This document shows, piece by piece, positions 1 to 5,742 of a DNA stretch of 6,170 bases. The notes beneath the pieces are model-generated. The model saw only the letters and a list, made by a program, of their open reading frames with translations, was not told the origin of the DNA and did no database searches. Origin of the DNA: Campylobacteraceae bacterium (GTDB taxonomy: Bacteria > Campylobacterota > Campylobacteria > Campylobacterales > Sulfurovaceae); assembly GCA_026985655.1 (NCBI GenBank), contig JALSQB010000238.1:1-6170 (forward strand), in the 5' to 3' direction. The translations under genes were made by a program, and so were the position numbers. Numbering within the stretch: position 1 is the first letter of the stretch; each line of letters begins with the position of its first letter.

Positions 1-893
1 ACTTTTGAGCCTTTGGGTAAGTCTATTTTACCATGCATCAGTGCAGCTACGCCAACAGCACCAGCTCCTTCAACCAAGAGTTTTTGTTTTTCTAATAAAA
101 ATAAAATAGCAGCTGAAATCTCATCTTCACATACCAATTCTATGGAATCTACTACTTCAATAATGTGTTTAAGGGTGATGGGTGATGCATCACGAACAGC
201 AATTCCATCTGCAATGGTTTTAACGGAAGTTGAACAAAATGGATTTTGTGCATCAAAAGATTGTTTCATAGCAGGAGCCCCAGCAGAAGCTACCCCTATG
301 ATTTTAGTGTTAGGACTTAGGGCATTGACACAGACACCTATGCCTGCAATGAGACCTCCTCCACCTACGGGTACAACAATGGCATCTAAATCATGACGCT
401 CTTCTAACATCTCTAAGGCAACTGTTCCTTGACCTGACATTACCTCATCATCGGTAAAAGGGTGTACAAACTCTAAGTTATGCTCTTGAGTATATTGCAC
501 AGCGTAAGCGTAAGCCTCATCATAGTTTGAGCCTTTTAATATGACCCTTGCTCCAAATCGTTCAACCCCTTGGATTTTGTTAATTGGTGTAGAATCAGGC
601 ATAACAATGGTCGCGTCTATGCCAAAGTGATAGGCTGAAAAAGCCACACCTTGAGCGTGATTTCCTGCACTAGCAGCGACCACACCCCCTTTTTTCCCTT
701 TTTCTATGAGCGTGGCTATTTTGTTAAATGCCCCACGCAGTTTAAAAGCACCTGTATGTTGTAGGTTCTCTTTTTTTAAATAGACTTTATAACCACTTAT
801 TTCAGAGAGTATGGGTGCATACGAAAATGCAGTATGGTAAACTACCTCATCTAACCGTTGTGATGCTTTTTTTATGGACGCTAAATCTAACAT
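1..893 (-). CDS. ilvA: Threonine ammonia-lyase (threonine dehydratase), 5' part; C-terminus outside the window
   Basis: PLP-dependent enzyme that deaminates L-threonine to 2-oxobutanoate, the first committed step of isoleucine synthesis; cytoplasmic. The frame is open from the ATG at 891-893 to the left edge (297 codons seen, no stop or frameshift). Motifs seen: the PLP-lysine motif GAFKLRGAF with Lys51, the substrate-loop SAGNHAQG at about 75-82, and the glycine-rich phosphate cradle VGGGGL at about 176-181. The visible part covers nearly the whole fold-type II catalytic domain. Family members of about 400 residues carry a C-terminal ACT-like regulatory domain, which would lie outside, so feedback control by isoleucine cannot be judged. 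AGGA at 901-904 sits 7 bases before the ATG and supports the start. A catabolic TdcB-type enzyme cannot be excluded without the C-terminus. It is divergent from the CoA-binding gene. Confidence 0.93.
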   Translation of the reverse strand, partial: MLDLASIKKASQRLDEVVYHTAFSYAPILSEISGYKVYLKKENLQHTGAFKLRGAFNKIATLIEKGKKGGVVAASAGNHAQGVAFSAYHFGIDATIVMPDSTPINKIQGVERFGARVILKGSNYDEAYAYAVQYTQEHNLEFVHPFTDDEVMSGQGTVALEMLEERHDLDAIVVPVGGGGLIAGIGVCVNALSPNTKIIGVASAGAPAMKQSFDAQNPFCSTSVKTIADGIAVRDASPITLKHIIEVVDSIELVCEDEISAAILFLLEKQKLLVEGAGAVGVAALMHGKIDLPKGSK

Positions 894-900
894 TTATATT

Positions 901-928
901 TCCTAGATATTATATTGCTAGAATTATA
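901..928 (-). promoter_or_regulatory. Probable ilvA promoter -10 box and ribosome binding site
   Basis: On the minus strand a perfect TATAAT (plus-strand 923-928) is followed about 7 bases on by a likely start point near 916, then by TAGGA (901-905) before the ATG. This gives a leader of about 23 bases. No good -35 box lies at 16-18 bases: TTGAAA at 942-947 is only 13 away. Weak -35 boxes are usual for sigma70 promoters in Campylobacterota. The hexamer is seen; promoter activity is inferred. Confidence 0.55.
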
Positions 929-950
929 ACTAAAAACCAATTTTCAAGGA
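911..950 (+). promoter_or_regulatory. Candidate promoter and ribosome binding site of the CoA-binding gene
   Basis: The AT-rich divergent gap offers TATATT at 911-916 and TATAAC at 925-930 as plus-strand -10 candidates; neither is decisive. The second overlaps the ilvA -10 box on the other strand. AAGGA at 946-950 lies 6 bases before the ATG at 957 and is a good ribosome binding site, which fixes the start. Confidence 0.4.
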
Positions 951-956
951 TTAAAA

Positions 957-1388
957 ATGGAATGTGAAATACCAAGCGTCAATGCTAATTTAGAAGAACA
1001 GAAACAATATTTTGAAATCTGTAAGAGCATAGCTGTTTTAGGGTGTTCCCCTGATGATAGTAAAGCCAGTAATCGTGTGGCTAAGTATTTAAGAGATGTA
1101 GGTTACAAAATGATACCTGTTTACCCTAAGTATGATGAAATCTTAGGTCAAAAAGTTTTTAGAAGTTTAGCTGATATTGATGAACCTGTAGATATGGTTG
1201 TTGTTTTTAGAAAACCAGCTGCCCTTGATGCCATTGCTGATGCTGTGATTGCTCGTGGTGATGTTAAAGTTTATTGGACACAATTAGGCTTGGTCAATAA
1301 TAAGGCAGCTGAAAAAGTAAAAGAAGCAGGAATCGCTGTGGTGCAGAACCATTGTGCTATGGTTCAGCATCGAGCGATATTTAACTAA
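957..1388 (+). CDS. CoA-binding domain protein (CoA_binding_2 / YccU type)
   Basis: A 143-residue single-domain Rossmann protein of the CoA_binding_2 family, whose cellular role is not established. Seen in order: the nucleotide-binding strand and loop IAVLGCSPDDSKASN at about 25-39, where the family has a Gly-x-Ser type turn followed by small polar residues; the strand IPVYP at about 53-57; VDMVVVFRKP at about 78-87; VYWTQLGL at about 105-112; and the end motif VVQNHCAMVQH at about 128-138, matching the conserved Cys-containing segment that closes this family. Length is normal (about 135-145). It resembles the CoA-binding domain of succinyl-CoA ligase alpha subunits but has no ligase domain or catalytic histidine region. 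The start is supported by AAGGA six bases upstream. The gene is transcribed alone, divergent from ilvA and ending 4 bases before the stop of a convergent lipoprotein gene. Confidence 0.88.
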   Translation: MECEIPSVNANLEEQKQYFEICKSIAVLGCSPDDSKASNRVAKYLRDVGYKMIPVYPKYDEILGQKVFRSLADIDEPVDMVVVFRKPAALDAIADAVIARGDVKVYWTQLGLVNNKAAEKVKEAGIAVVQNHCAMVQHRAIFN

Positions 1389-1431
1389 TCTTCTAAAAGA
1401 AGATGGTTAAACTTCTGTTGTTTAATTTTTT
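1388..1431 (+). terminator. Possible terminator structures at a convergent gene junction
   Basis: Two small inverted repeats follow the plus-strand stop codon. The first is a perfect 7-base arm pair, ATCTTCT at 1388-1394 and AGAAGAT at 1398-1404, with a 3-base loop and no T-run behind it. The second pairs TTAAAC at 1407-1412 with GTTTAA at 1420-1425 and is followed by six Ts (1426-1431), the form of an intrinsic terminator, though the stem is short and AT-rich. It lies inside the 3' end of the opposite gene. The repeats are seen; termination is inferred. Confidence 0.35.
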
Positions 1432-2478
1432 ATAGAGTGCTTCTCTATCGGCTTTTCGTGAGTAGTCAAAGTTATTACCTTGTATCCATAACTCATTAAT
1501 ATTTTTCAAGTTAAATAGTGGGTCAAACATTGATTTATCTGAAAGCTGATTGTTGCTGATGTCTAATTTTTCAAGTACTTTTACATTGTTCACTGATAAA
1601 TCAAGCTGATTAAAGTCAATATAAGTTAAATTATTATGACTTAAGTCTAAACTTCTAATCGTTGTAAAGATACTTAAATTGGTTAAATCAATATCGCTTA
1701 ATCCTTGAGAAGAACAATTAATTGCCCCATTGTATTGACCTGTATTTTCATTGTAAAGTGCGTCATTAAATGTTTGACCACATGTTTGGCTGTACCAAGA
1801 TTTAAATGACTCTATATCGGTCGTTCCTATGTCATTACTGTAGCCTACATAGATGGTTCGCTCTTTGGTAATGCTGTTACCATCACTATCTATAACAGAG
1901 TAATAAACGCTGTAAGTACCTTGTGTGTTTAATTGAGCTGTAGTAAGGTCACCTTCAACACTCACAGAGTTTGTAATATCACCATCTTCTAAATCTATGG
2001 CAGAGTAGGTATATCTGTTGTAATCTTGACCTACATTTAAAAACAAGGTATCTCCATCACTGAAACTAATTACTGGAACAGAACCTGTATAAGTTGTACC
2101 ACCTGTATAAGGTTGGGTATTGGAGGCTTTAATGGTGACAATTCTTTGTTTTTTATCATTAAAACCATCTGAATCGGTAACCGTATAGGTAATATGATAG
2201 ACTCCAGCTTTTGAAAAGTCTATGTCATTGGTTCTTTGTACTTTGCTTGATAGGTCACCATCTTGTTGGTCAAAGGCACTGTATTCGTCACCTCCATCTA
2301 AAACAGACCTTGTTCCTAACGGTATTTGAATGTCAATAGGACCTTTAAGTGTAATTACTGGACGATTTTCGTTGAGGGTTGTGTTATTGTCATTAACGCC
2401 TGTGGAGTTACAAGCTGTAAAGTTGATACTCATCAATGCAAAGAGCAAAGAGGCAACTATTTTATTTTTTTGAATCAT
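1393..2478 (-). CDS. Surface lipoprotein with two Ig-like DUF5011-type modules and a leucine-rich-repeat C-terminus
   Basis: A 361-residue predicted exported lipoprotein. Residues 1-23 form a signal peptide: K-rich start, hydrophobic stretch and lipobox FTAC with acceptor Cys23. Phe at -3 is less common than Leu. No Asp follows the Cys, which in E. coli would favour the outer membrane. After an Asn/Thr-rich linker come two homologous Ig-like modules, about 39-117 and 134-211. Each carries the DUF5011-type signature: SAFD..DGDLS / SAID..DGDIT, then GVYHITYTVTDSDG / GTYSVYYSVIDSDG. A linker holds Cys233 and Cys255, possibly a disulfide capping the repeats. Residues about 258-337 form irregular leucine-rich repeats, with LDLSHNNL and LDISNNQL the clearest. 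A role in adhesion or extracellular recognition is inferred from the architecture; the ligand is unknown. AAGGG at 2486-2490 lies 7 bases before the ATG. It is a single-gene unit, convergent with the CoA-binding gene and divergent from the oxidoreductase operon. Confidence 0.87.
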   Translation of the reverse strand: MIQKNKIVASLLFALMSINFTACNSTGVNDNNTTLNENRPVITLKGPIDIQIPLGTRSVLDGGDEYSAFDQQDGDLSSKVQRTNDIDFSKAGVYHITYTVTDSDGFNDKKQRIVTIKASNTQPYTGGTTYTGSVPVISFSDGDTLFLNVGQDYNRYTYSAIDLEDGDITNSVSVEGDLTTAQLNTQGTYSVYYSVIDSDGNSITKERTIYVGYSNDIGTTDIESFKSWYSQTCGQTFNDALYNENTGQYNGAINCSSQGLSDIDLTNLSIFTTIRSLDLSHNNLTYIDFNQLDLSVNNVKVLEKLDISNNQLSDKSMFDPLFNLKNINELWIQGNNFDYSRKADREALYKKLNNRSLTIFF

Positions 2479-2485
2479 TTTATAT

Positions 2486-2513
2486 CCCTTAATTTTAAAG
2501 ATTAGAAATTATA
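2486..2513 (-). promoter_or_regulatory. Probable promoter -10 box and ribosome binding site of the Ig/LRR lipoprotein gene
   Basis: The minus strand reads GGTTATAATTTCTA, with a perfect TATAAT at plus-strand 2508-2513. It closely resembles the ilvA promoter core (AGTTATAATTCTA). The predicted start is near 2501, giving a leader of about 23 bases that contains AAGGG (2486-2490). No convincing -35 box is seen. Promoter activity is inferred. Confidence 0.55.
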
Positions 2514-2560
2514 ACCAATAACTGTTGATTAATTGTTGTTAGAACTCAATAAAATCAAGC

Positions 2561-2600
2561 TATAATTAGATTTAGATTTTATGGTTTTAATTTTGAGGAG
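2561..2600 (+). promoter_or_regulatory. Probable promoter and strong ribosome binding site of the oxidoreductase operon
   Basis: A perfect TATAAT lies at 2561-2566, preceded by AT-rich sequence; the best -35 candidate, TTGTTA at 2536-2541, is 19 bases away and weak. A start near 2573 gives a leader of about 33 bases. GAGGAG at 2595-2600, 5 bases before the ATG at 2606, is the strongest Shine-Dalgarno in the window and fixes the start. Promoter activity is inferred from the motif and the divergent arrangement. Confidence 0.6.
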
Positions 2601-2605
2601 AGTAG

Positions 2606-3730
2606 ATGAACAGGTACGATGTTGTAGTAGTTGGTGCTGGTGTGGCTGGGTGTTCATCGGCTTACTTCTTGAAAGAAAAAGGTTTAAAAGTTTTGGTGCT
2701 TGACCGTGCAGGTATTGCCAAAGTGGGTGGCTCTTCTGCTGCTGGGGCATTTGTCTCTCCTAAAATTGGAAAAGGTTCAAGCTTACAAACGCTGACCAAT
2801 GAGGCCTTTGAATTTGCTAAAAACTTTTATCTTGAACATTTCCCTCAACACTTTAAACAGACAGGTGTTATTCGTATTCCTAAAGATGAGCTAGATGCAG
2901 AATCATTTGTCAAATACGAAGAACATGACAATTCAAAGCGTCAATGGCTTGATGAAAGCTCTTTATCGAGCATTGGTATTAAAAAATCTAAGAAGAGCTT
3001 TTTGTTTGATGAAGCAGGGGTTTGTGATGCACCTGCTATGTGTGAAGCTTTATTGGAAGGCATAGCGTATGCCCAATATGAGGTAAAATCTTTGTCTTAT
3101 GAGGAAGGGGCTTGGCATGTAGGGAACTATAGTGCCTCTAAACTTATTTTGGCAACGGGATATGAAAATAAATTTTTTGATATGCGATACATGGGTGTTA
3201 AAGGAACTTGGGGAACACGTGGGGACTACGAAACTGCCTTAGACCTCAATGTTTCAATGCATAAAAAGATTTCGGTTTCAGCAAATATTGATGGCATTGT
3301 TAAAATAGGAGCGACCCATGAAAAAGGCATTAATACTTGTATTCAATGTGGAGAAGAGCCTCTAAAAGGATTGTTTTCCATCGCTTCTGAGATGGTAGAT
3401 ACTTCAGATTTTAAGCTCAAAAAAACATTTTGTGGCATGAGGGCTGGTTCTAAAGATTACTTTCCTTTGGTTGGTTCCGTCATTGATGTGAATGAGATGT
3501 TAGCACAACAGCCAAAACTTGTTCGTGGTGAACGATTAAAATCAGAACCAAAAGAGATAGAAAATCTCTATGTATGTAATGGTTTAGGAGGACGTGGATT
3601 TGTTTTTGCCCCACTTATGGGTAAAATGTTAGCTGAAAACATTGTAGAGGGCAAAGCCATAGATGAACGGGTTAATCCTCAACGATTATTTTTAAAATGG
3701 TGTCGAAAATCACCAGATTTGGAGCGATAG
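2606..3730 (+). CDS. FAD-dependent oxidoreductase of the DAO family, resembling the C-terminal domain of tRNA-modifying MnmC
   Basis: A 374-residue flavoprotein. It begins with an ADP-binding Rossmann motif, VVVGAGVAGCSSAYFL (Gly10, Gly12, Gly15), ending in Asp33 where Glu is more usual. Several stretches match, from memory, the oxidase half of MnmC: GGSSAAGAFVSPKIGKGSS and AFEFAKNFY near 41-75, GVKGTWGTRG at about 197-206, GMRAGSKDYFPLVG at about 277-290, NGLGGRGFVFAPL at about 325-337, and VNPQRLF near 357-363. MnmC's FAD domain removes the carboxymethyl group of cmnm5(s2)U34 in tRNA to give nm5(s2)U34. Length suits that domain alone; the N-terminal methyltransferase domain of the bifunctional enzyme is absent. 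A CIQC pair at 245-248 and Cys276 may be noteworthy. It heads an operon, with the methyltransferase gene starting directly after its stop. A more general amino-acid or amine oxidase of the DAO family remains possible. Confidence 0.85.
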   Translation: MNRYDVVVVGAGVAGCSSAYFLKEKGLKVLVLDRAGIAKVGGSSAAGAFVSPKIGKGSSLQTLTNEAFEFAKNFYLEHFPQHFKQTGVIRIPKDELDAESFVKYEEHDNSKRQWLDESSLSSIGIKKSKKSFLFDEAGVCDAPAMCEALLEGIAYAQYEVKSLSYEEGAWHVGNYSASKLILATGYENKFFDMRYMGVKGTWGTRGDYETALDLNVSMHKKISVSANIDGIVKIGATHEKGINTCIQCGEEPLKGLFSIASEMVDTSDFKLKKTFCGMRAGSKDYFPLVGSVIDVNEMLAQQPKLVRGERLKSEPKEIENLYVCNGLGGRGFVFAPLMGKMLAENIVEGKAIDERVNPQRLFLKWCRKSPDLER

Positions 3731-4288
3731 ATGAGCATAGAAGACAAAGAACGCTGGAATGAGAAGTATCAAACTTCTTTTTTACCTCAAACTATTATTG
3801 AGGTGGTTGAAAAGTATGCTAAAGAGGCAAAAGGCAGAAAAGCCTTAGACCTTGCATGTGGTATGGGTCGTAATGCAAAGCTTTTAGTTGAGATGGGGTT
3901 TAAGGTTGATGCAGTGGACATCTCTGATGTTGCCATAGCCACCCTAGAGGGCATAGAAAATATAAATGCACAAGTAGCTGACCTTGAAACGTATGAACTT
4001 AAAGAAGATGCTTATGATTTAATCGTCTGTACCTACTACTTAGAGCGTAGCCTTTTCCCTAAAATAGAAGGTGCTTTAAAAAAAGATGGCATTTTGATTG
4101 TTGAGACTTTTTTACATGATGAAGCCAATACTAAAGAGCCTTCAAATAGAGCTTTTTTATTGGAGAAAAATGAGTTAGAGAACCTTTTAGAACCTCACTA
4201 TGAGATACTCTATCATCAAGAATTTATGGCTGAAGTGGCATGTGCTAAAAAGTGTATGAAAATTTCTACGGTTGCAAGAAAGAGATAA
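3731..4288 (+). CDS. Class I SAM-dependent methyltransferase, TehB-like
   Basis: A 185-residue single-domain methyltransferase. Seen: N-terminal RWNEKYQ (8-14), typical of TehB-like proteins; SAM-binding motif I ALDLACGMGRNA (38-49); the acidic residue after strand 2 in VDAVDIS (Asp63); motif IV DLIVCTYYLERSLFPKI (about 96-112); and LKKDGILIVETF (about 116-127). The substrate is unknown. TehB relatives methylate tellurite/thiol-type or small-molecule substrates, so resistance or metabolite methylation is possible, but nothing here proves it. It is not the DUF752-type methyltransferase fused to MnmC in other bacteria. Its ATG immediately follows the TAG of the oxidoreductase gene (zero gap), and its GGAG (3721-3724) lies inside that gene, so translational coupling is likely. 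The GIY-YIG gene starts 7 bases after its stop. Confidence 0.88.
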   Translation: MSIEDKERWNEKYQTSFLPQTIIEVVEKYAKEAKGRKALDLACGMGRNAKLLVEMGFKVDAVDISDVAIATLEGIENINAQVADLETYELKEDAYDLIVCTYYLERSLFPKIEGALKKDGILIVETFLHDEANTKEPSNRAFLLEKNELENLLEPHYEILYHQEFMAEVACAKKCMKISTVARKR

Positions 4289-4295
4289 GACGAGC

Positions 4296-4535
4296 ATGTA
4301 TTTTGTCTATATCTTAGCATGTAGTGATGAGACACTCTACACAGGCATTACGACTAATTTAGAACGCCGTCTTGAAGAGCATAACTACTCCACCAAAGGA
4401 GCAAAATATACCCGTGCTAGACGACCTGTGAAGTTGGTTTACAGTGAACGCTATGAAAGCCGTTCAGAAGCTTGTAAGCGTGAGTATTTCATCAAACACA
4501 AGATGAGTCGAAAAGAGAAACAAGCACTTATTTAG
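4296..4535 (+). CDS. GIY-YIG domain protein (UPF0213/YhbQ-like small nuclease-fold protein)
   Basis: A 79-residue protein that is essentially one GIY-YIG fold. Seen: FVYILACSDETLYTGIT (3-19), the two-strand GIY/YIG core with Tyr5, Tyr15 and Gly17; NLERRLEEHN (21-30) with the conserved Arg24 and His29; KGAKYTRARRPVKLVY (34-49); and the helix ACKREYFIKHK (59-69) carrying the likely metal-binding Glu63. The catalytic residues seem intact, so DNA nuclease activity is plausible, but the role of this family is poorly known. The ATG at 4296 is chosen because family proteins begin at this strand. A TTG at 4272 would add eight unrelated residues and overlap the methyltransferase gene by 17 bases. Only a weak Shine-Dalgarno precedes the ATG, fitting coupling to the upstream gene. 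Its last 8 bases overlap the convergent lipoprotein gene. Confidence 0.9.
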   Translation: MYFVYILACSDETLYTGITTNLERRLEEHNYSTKGAKYTRARRPVKLVYSERYESRSEACKREYFIKHKMSRKEKQALI

Positions 4536-4800
4536 ATTTGTGACTATAGTCTTTGTGACAAATAGGACACTCAATATAGCTATGTCCATGTGAGAGTTTT
4601 TGGGTGGCTTGTGAAAGTTTAAAAGTTGCATGACAGTTACGGCAAACAACATTGTCTCTTGGACGTTTAACATTATGAAACCCACGTGTTGCTTGGGTGG
4701 AAGTTTCTGATGTGACTTTTTTAGGAATCTCTTTGTTTTTTGTACAAGAGATGAAGCTAAGTGTGATGAGTGCGAGGAGGAGAAGATTTATTTTTTTCAT
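4528..4800 (-). CDS. Small lipoprotein with two CXXCH motifs (zinc-ribbon-like or dihaem c-type)
   Basis: A 90-residue protein I cannot assign to a named family. Residues 1-19 form a lipoprotein signal peptide: MKK, a Leu-rich core and lipobox FISC with acceptor Cys19. A polar Lys/Thr/Ser linker follows to about residue 50. The C-terminal part holds CRNCH (53-57) and CPICH (78-82), 21 residues apart, with SHGHSY (70-75) between them. Four cysteines in two knuckles suggest a zinc ribbon. Equally, both are exact c-type haem attachment motifs, the protein is predicted to be exported, and His42, His71, His73 and His87 could be distal ligands. Residues after the signal contain no Met. AAGGG (4807-4811) lies 6 bases before the ATG. 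The 3' end overlaps the convergent GIY-YIG gene by 8 bases. It lies downstream of the methyltransferase gene on the same strand but has its own promoter candidate. Confidence 0.8.
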   Translation of the reverse strand: MKKINLLLLALITLSFISCTKNKEIPKKVTSETSTQATRGFHNVKRPRDNVVCRNCHATFKLSQATQKLSHGHSYIECPICHKDYSHKSK

Positions 4801-4806
4801 AAAAAA

Positions 4807-4846
4807 CCCTTTTTTTCAATTATAGTGAACTCTGTGTTAGAGTAAA
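4807..4846 (-). promoter_or_regulatory. Probable promoter and ribosome binding site of the CXXCH lipoprotein gene
   Basis: On the minus strand, TTTACT (plus-strand 4841-4846) and a perfect TATAAT (4819-4824) are separated by 16 bases, the best -35/-10 pair in the window. The expected start is near 4812, giving a very short leader (about 12 bases) just long enough for AAGGG (4807-4811). The spacer holds an inverted repeat, ACTCT at 4829-4833 and AGAGT at 4839-4843, whose second arm overlaps the -35 box. This could be a regulator site, but it is short. Confidence 0.5.
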
Positions 4847-4847
4847 A

Positions 4848-5735
4848 TTAAACACCAATTTTTGTTGCCGTCAAAAAGATATACTCTCGTCCTGTAAGGG
4901 TGACTCTAAATTTCTTTTGTTGTAGGTACTTTTTTGCAAAAATGACATCGTTAAAAAGTAGGGACATCTCAGAGTAAGGGTAGTTAGGGGCTTTTGCTCC
5001 GTAAATAAGCTCACCATCTATCCATCGTGAATTTGGAAACCCTAAAATAAACGCTCCATCATCTGTTAAATGTTCTTGCAATAATGACATTAAAAAAGGT
5101 TTATAATTAATGCTAGGACTCTGTAATGTTCCAATACTTATGATGAGGTCAGCTTTTGGAAGTGCTAAATTTTTTAAGGCATTTATATCTTCTCTATAAA
5201 ATTTCACATTATCTTTAGGAAAACGCTCTTTAGCATAAGTAAGTGCTGATTGTGAATGGTCAATGCCTGAAAACTCTATCTTGTCAAAATGCTCTTTAGA
5301 AATAAGTTGCTCTATGAGTTCAAACTCATCTCCTTTGTTAATGCCCAAATTTAAAACATATTTTCTCTCTTGCACTTTAACAGCTTCTAGGGCTTTTTTG
5401 TAGGCATGTAAAAATGTTGGCTCTTCATTTTTATTGATATTAAAAAATATGGATTCTGTTCCATACTTCTCTTCTCTGGCTTCTACTTTTGCCGAATGAA
5501 AAGAGTTCTCTTGATTGAGCTTTTGGTAAGTTATTTGAATAAATTTATCATCAACTACTTTAGGCATCAGCATTTTACAAAAATGAAGTTCAGCTAAGTC
5601 TAACCATATTTTTAAACTTTTGTTGTTTTCTCGGTCTGGATTGGGAACTAAAAAACTGATTTGAGTGGAAGTTTTCAGTTTATTTTCTACCCAATTTGTA
5701 ATGTAAAGTAGATTCTGATTTGTAAATTTTTGCAT
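4848..5735 (-). CDS. Class I SAM-dependent methyltransferase with an uncharacterised N-terminal region
   Basis: A 295-residue protein. Residues about 120-240 have the class I methyltransferase layout: motif I KYVLNLGINKGDEFEL (about 125-140), with GxNxG in place of the usual GxGxG; strand 2 EFSGIDHS (about 154-161) with Asp159; VKFYREDINAL (about 177-187); motif IV ADLIISIGTLQSP (about 195-207); and DDGAFILGFPNSRW (about 225-238). The first 120 residues and the last 55 (including GAKAPNYPYSEMS and TGREYIFLTATKI) match no domain I can name and may bind substrate. No DNA-methylase NPPY motif is present. The substrate is unknown; protein, lipid or small-molecule methylation are all open. The ATG at 5733-5735 has no Shine-Dalgarno; an upstream in-frame TAG leaves no conventional alternative, so a leaderless transcript is inferred. 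It is divergent from the AAA-ATPase-like gene. Confidence 0.8.
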   Translation of the reverse strand: MQKFTNQNLLYITNWVENKLKTSTQISFLVPNPDRENNKSLKIWLDLAELHFCKMLMPKVVDDKFIQITYQKLNQENSFHSAKVEAREEKYGTESIFFNINKNEEPTFLHAYKKALEAVKVQERKYVLNLGINKGDEFELIEQLISKEHFDKIEFSGIDHSQSALTYAKERFPKDNVKFYREDINALKNLALPKADLIISIGTLQSPSINYKPFLMSLLQEHLTDDGAFILGFPNSRWIDGELIYGAKAPNYPYSEMSLLFNDVIFAKKYLQQKKFRVTLTGREYIFLTATKIGV

Positions 5736-5742
5736 GAAAATG

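Noticed and set aside
13..396. Open plus-strand frame of 127 codons
   Set aside because: It lies opposite the well-supported ilvA frame, has low-complexity composition and no family resemblance; it is an antisense shadow.
685..703. Consecutive C5, T6, C3, T5 runs inside ilvA as a phase-variable tract
   Set aside because: The runs are short, encode an ordinary Lys/Gly-rich surface loop, and the frame is intact on both sides.
2529..2750. Open minus-strand frame of 73 codons over the start of the oxidoreductase gene
   Set aside because: It overlaps the operon promoter and the FAD-binding coding region in antisense and encodes no recognisable motif.
4272..4295. TTG start giving an 8-residue extension of the GIY-YIG protein
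   Set aside because: The family begins at the strand encoded from the ATG at 4296, and the extension is only read-through of the methyltransferase 3' end.
4536..4563. Imperfect hairpin ATTTGTgAC/GTgACAAAT containing a 10-base palindrome GACTATAGTC
   Set aside because: No T-run follows on either strand, the stem has a G-G mismatch, and the repeat is explained by two His-Lys codon pairs in the lipoprotein C-terminus; not called a terminator.
4464..4685. Open minus-strand frame of 73 codons
   Set aside because: It overlaps the CXXCH lipoprotein gene in another frame and the GIY-YIG gene in antisense; the lipoprotein frame has a signal peptide and paired CXXCH motifs and is clearly the real one.
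4801..4816. A-run/GGG/T-run around the lipoprotein ribosome binding site as an RNA thermometer or slippage switch
   Set aside because: An all A-U stem of six pairs with a 3-base loop should not be stable, and runs of 6-7 are short for phase variation.
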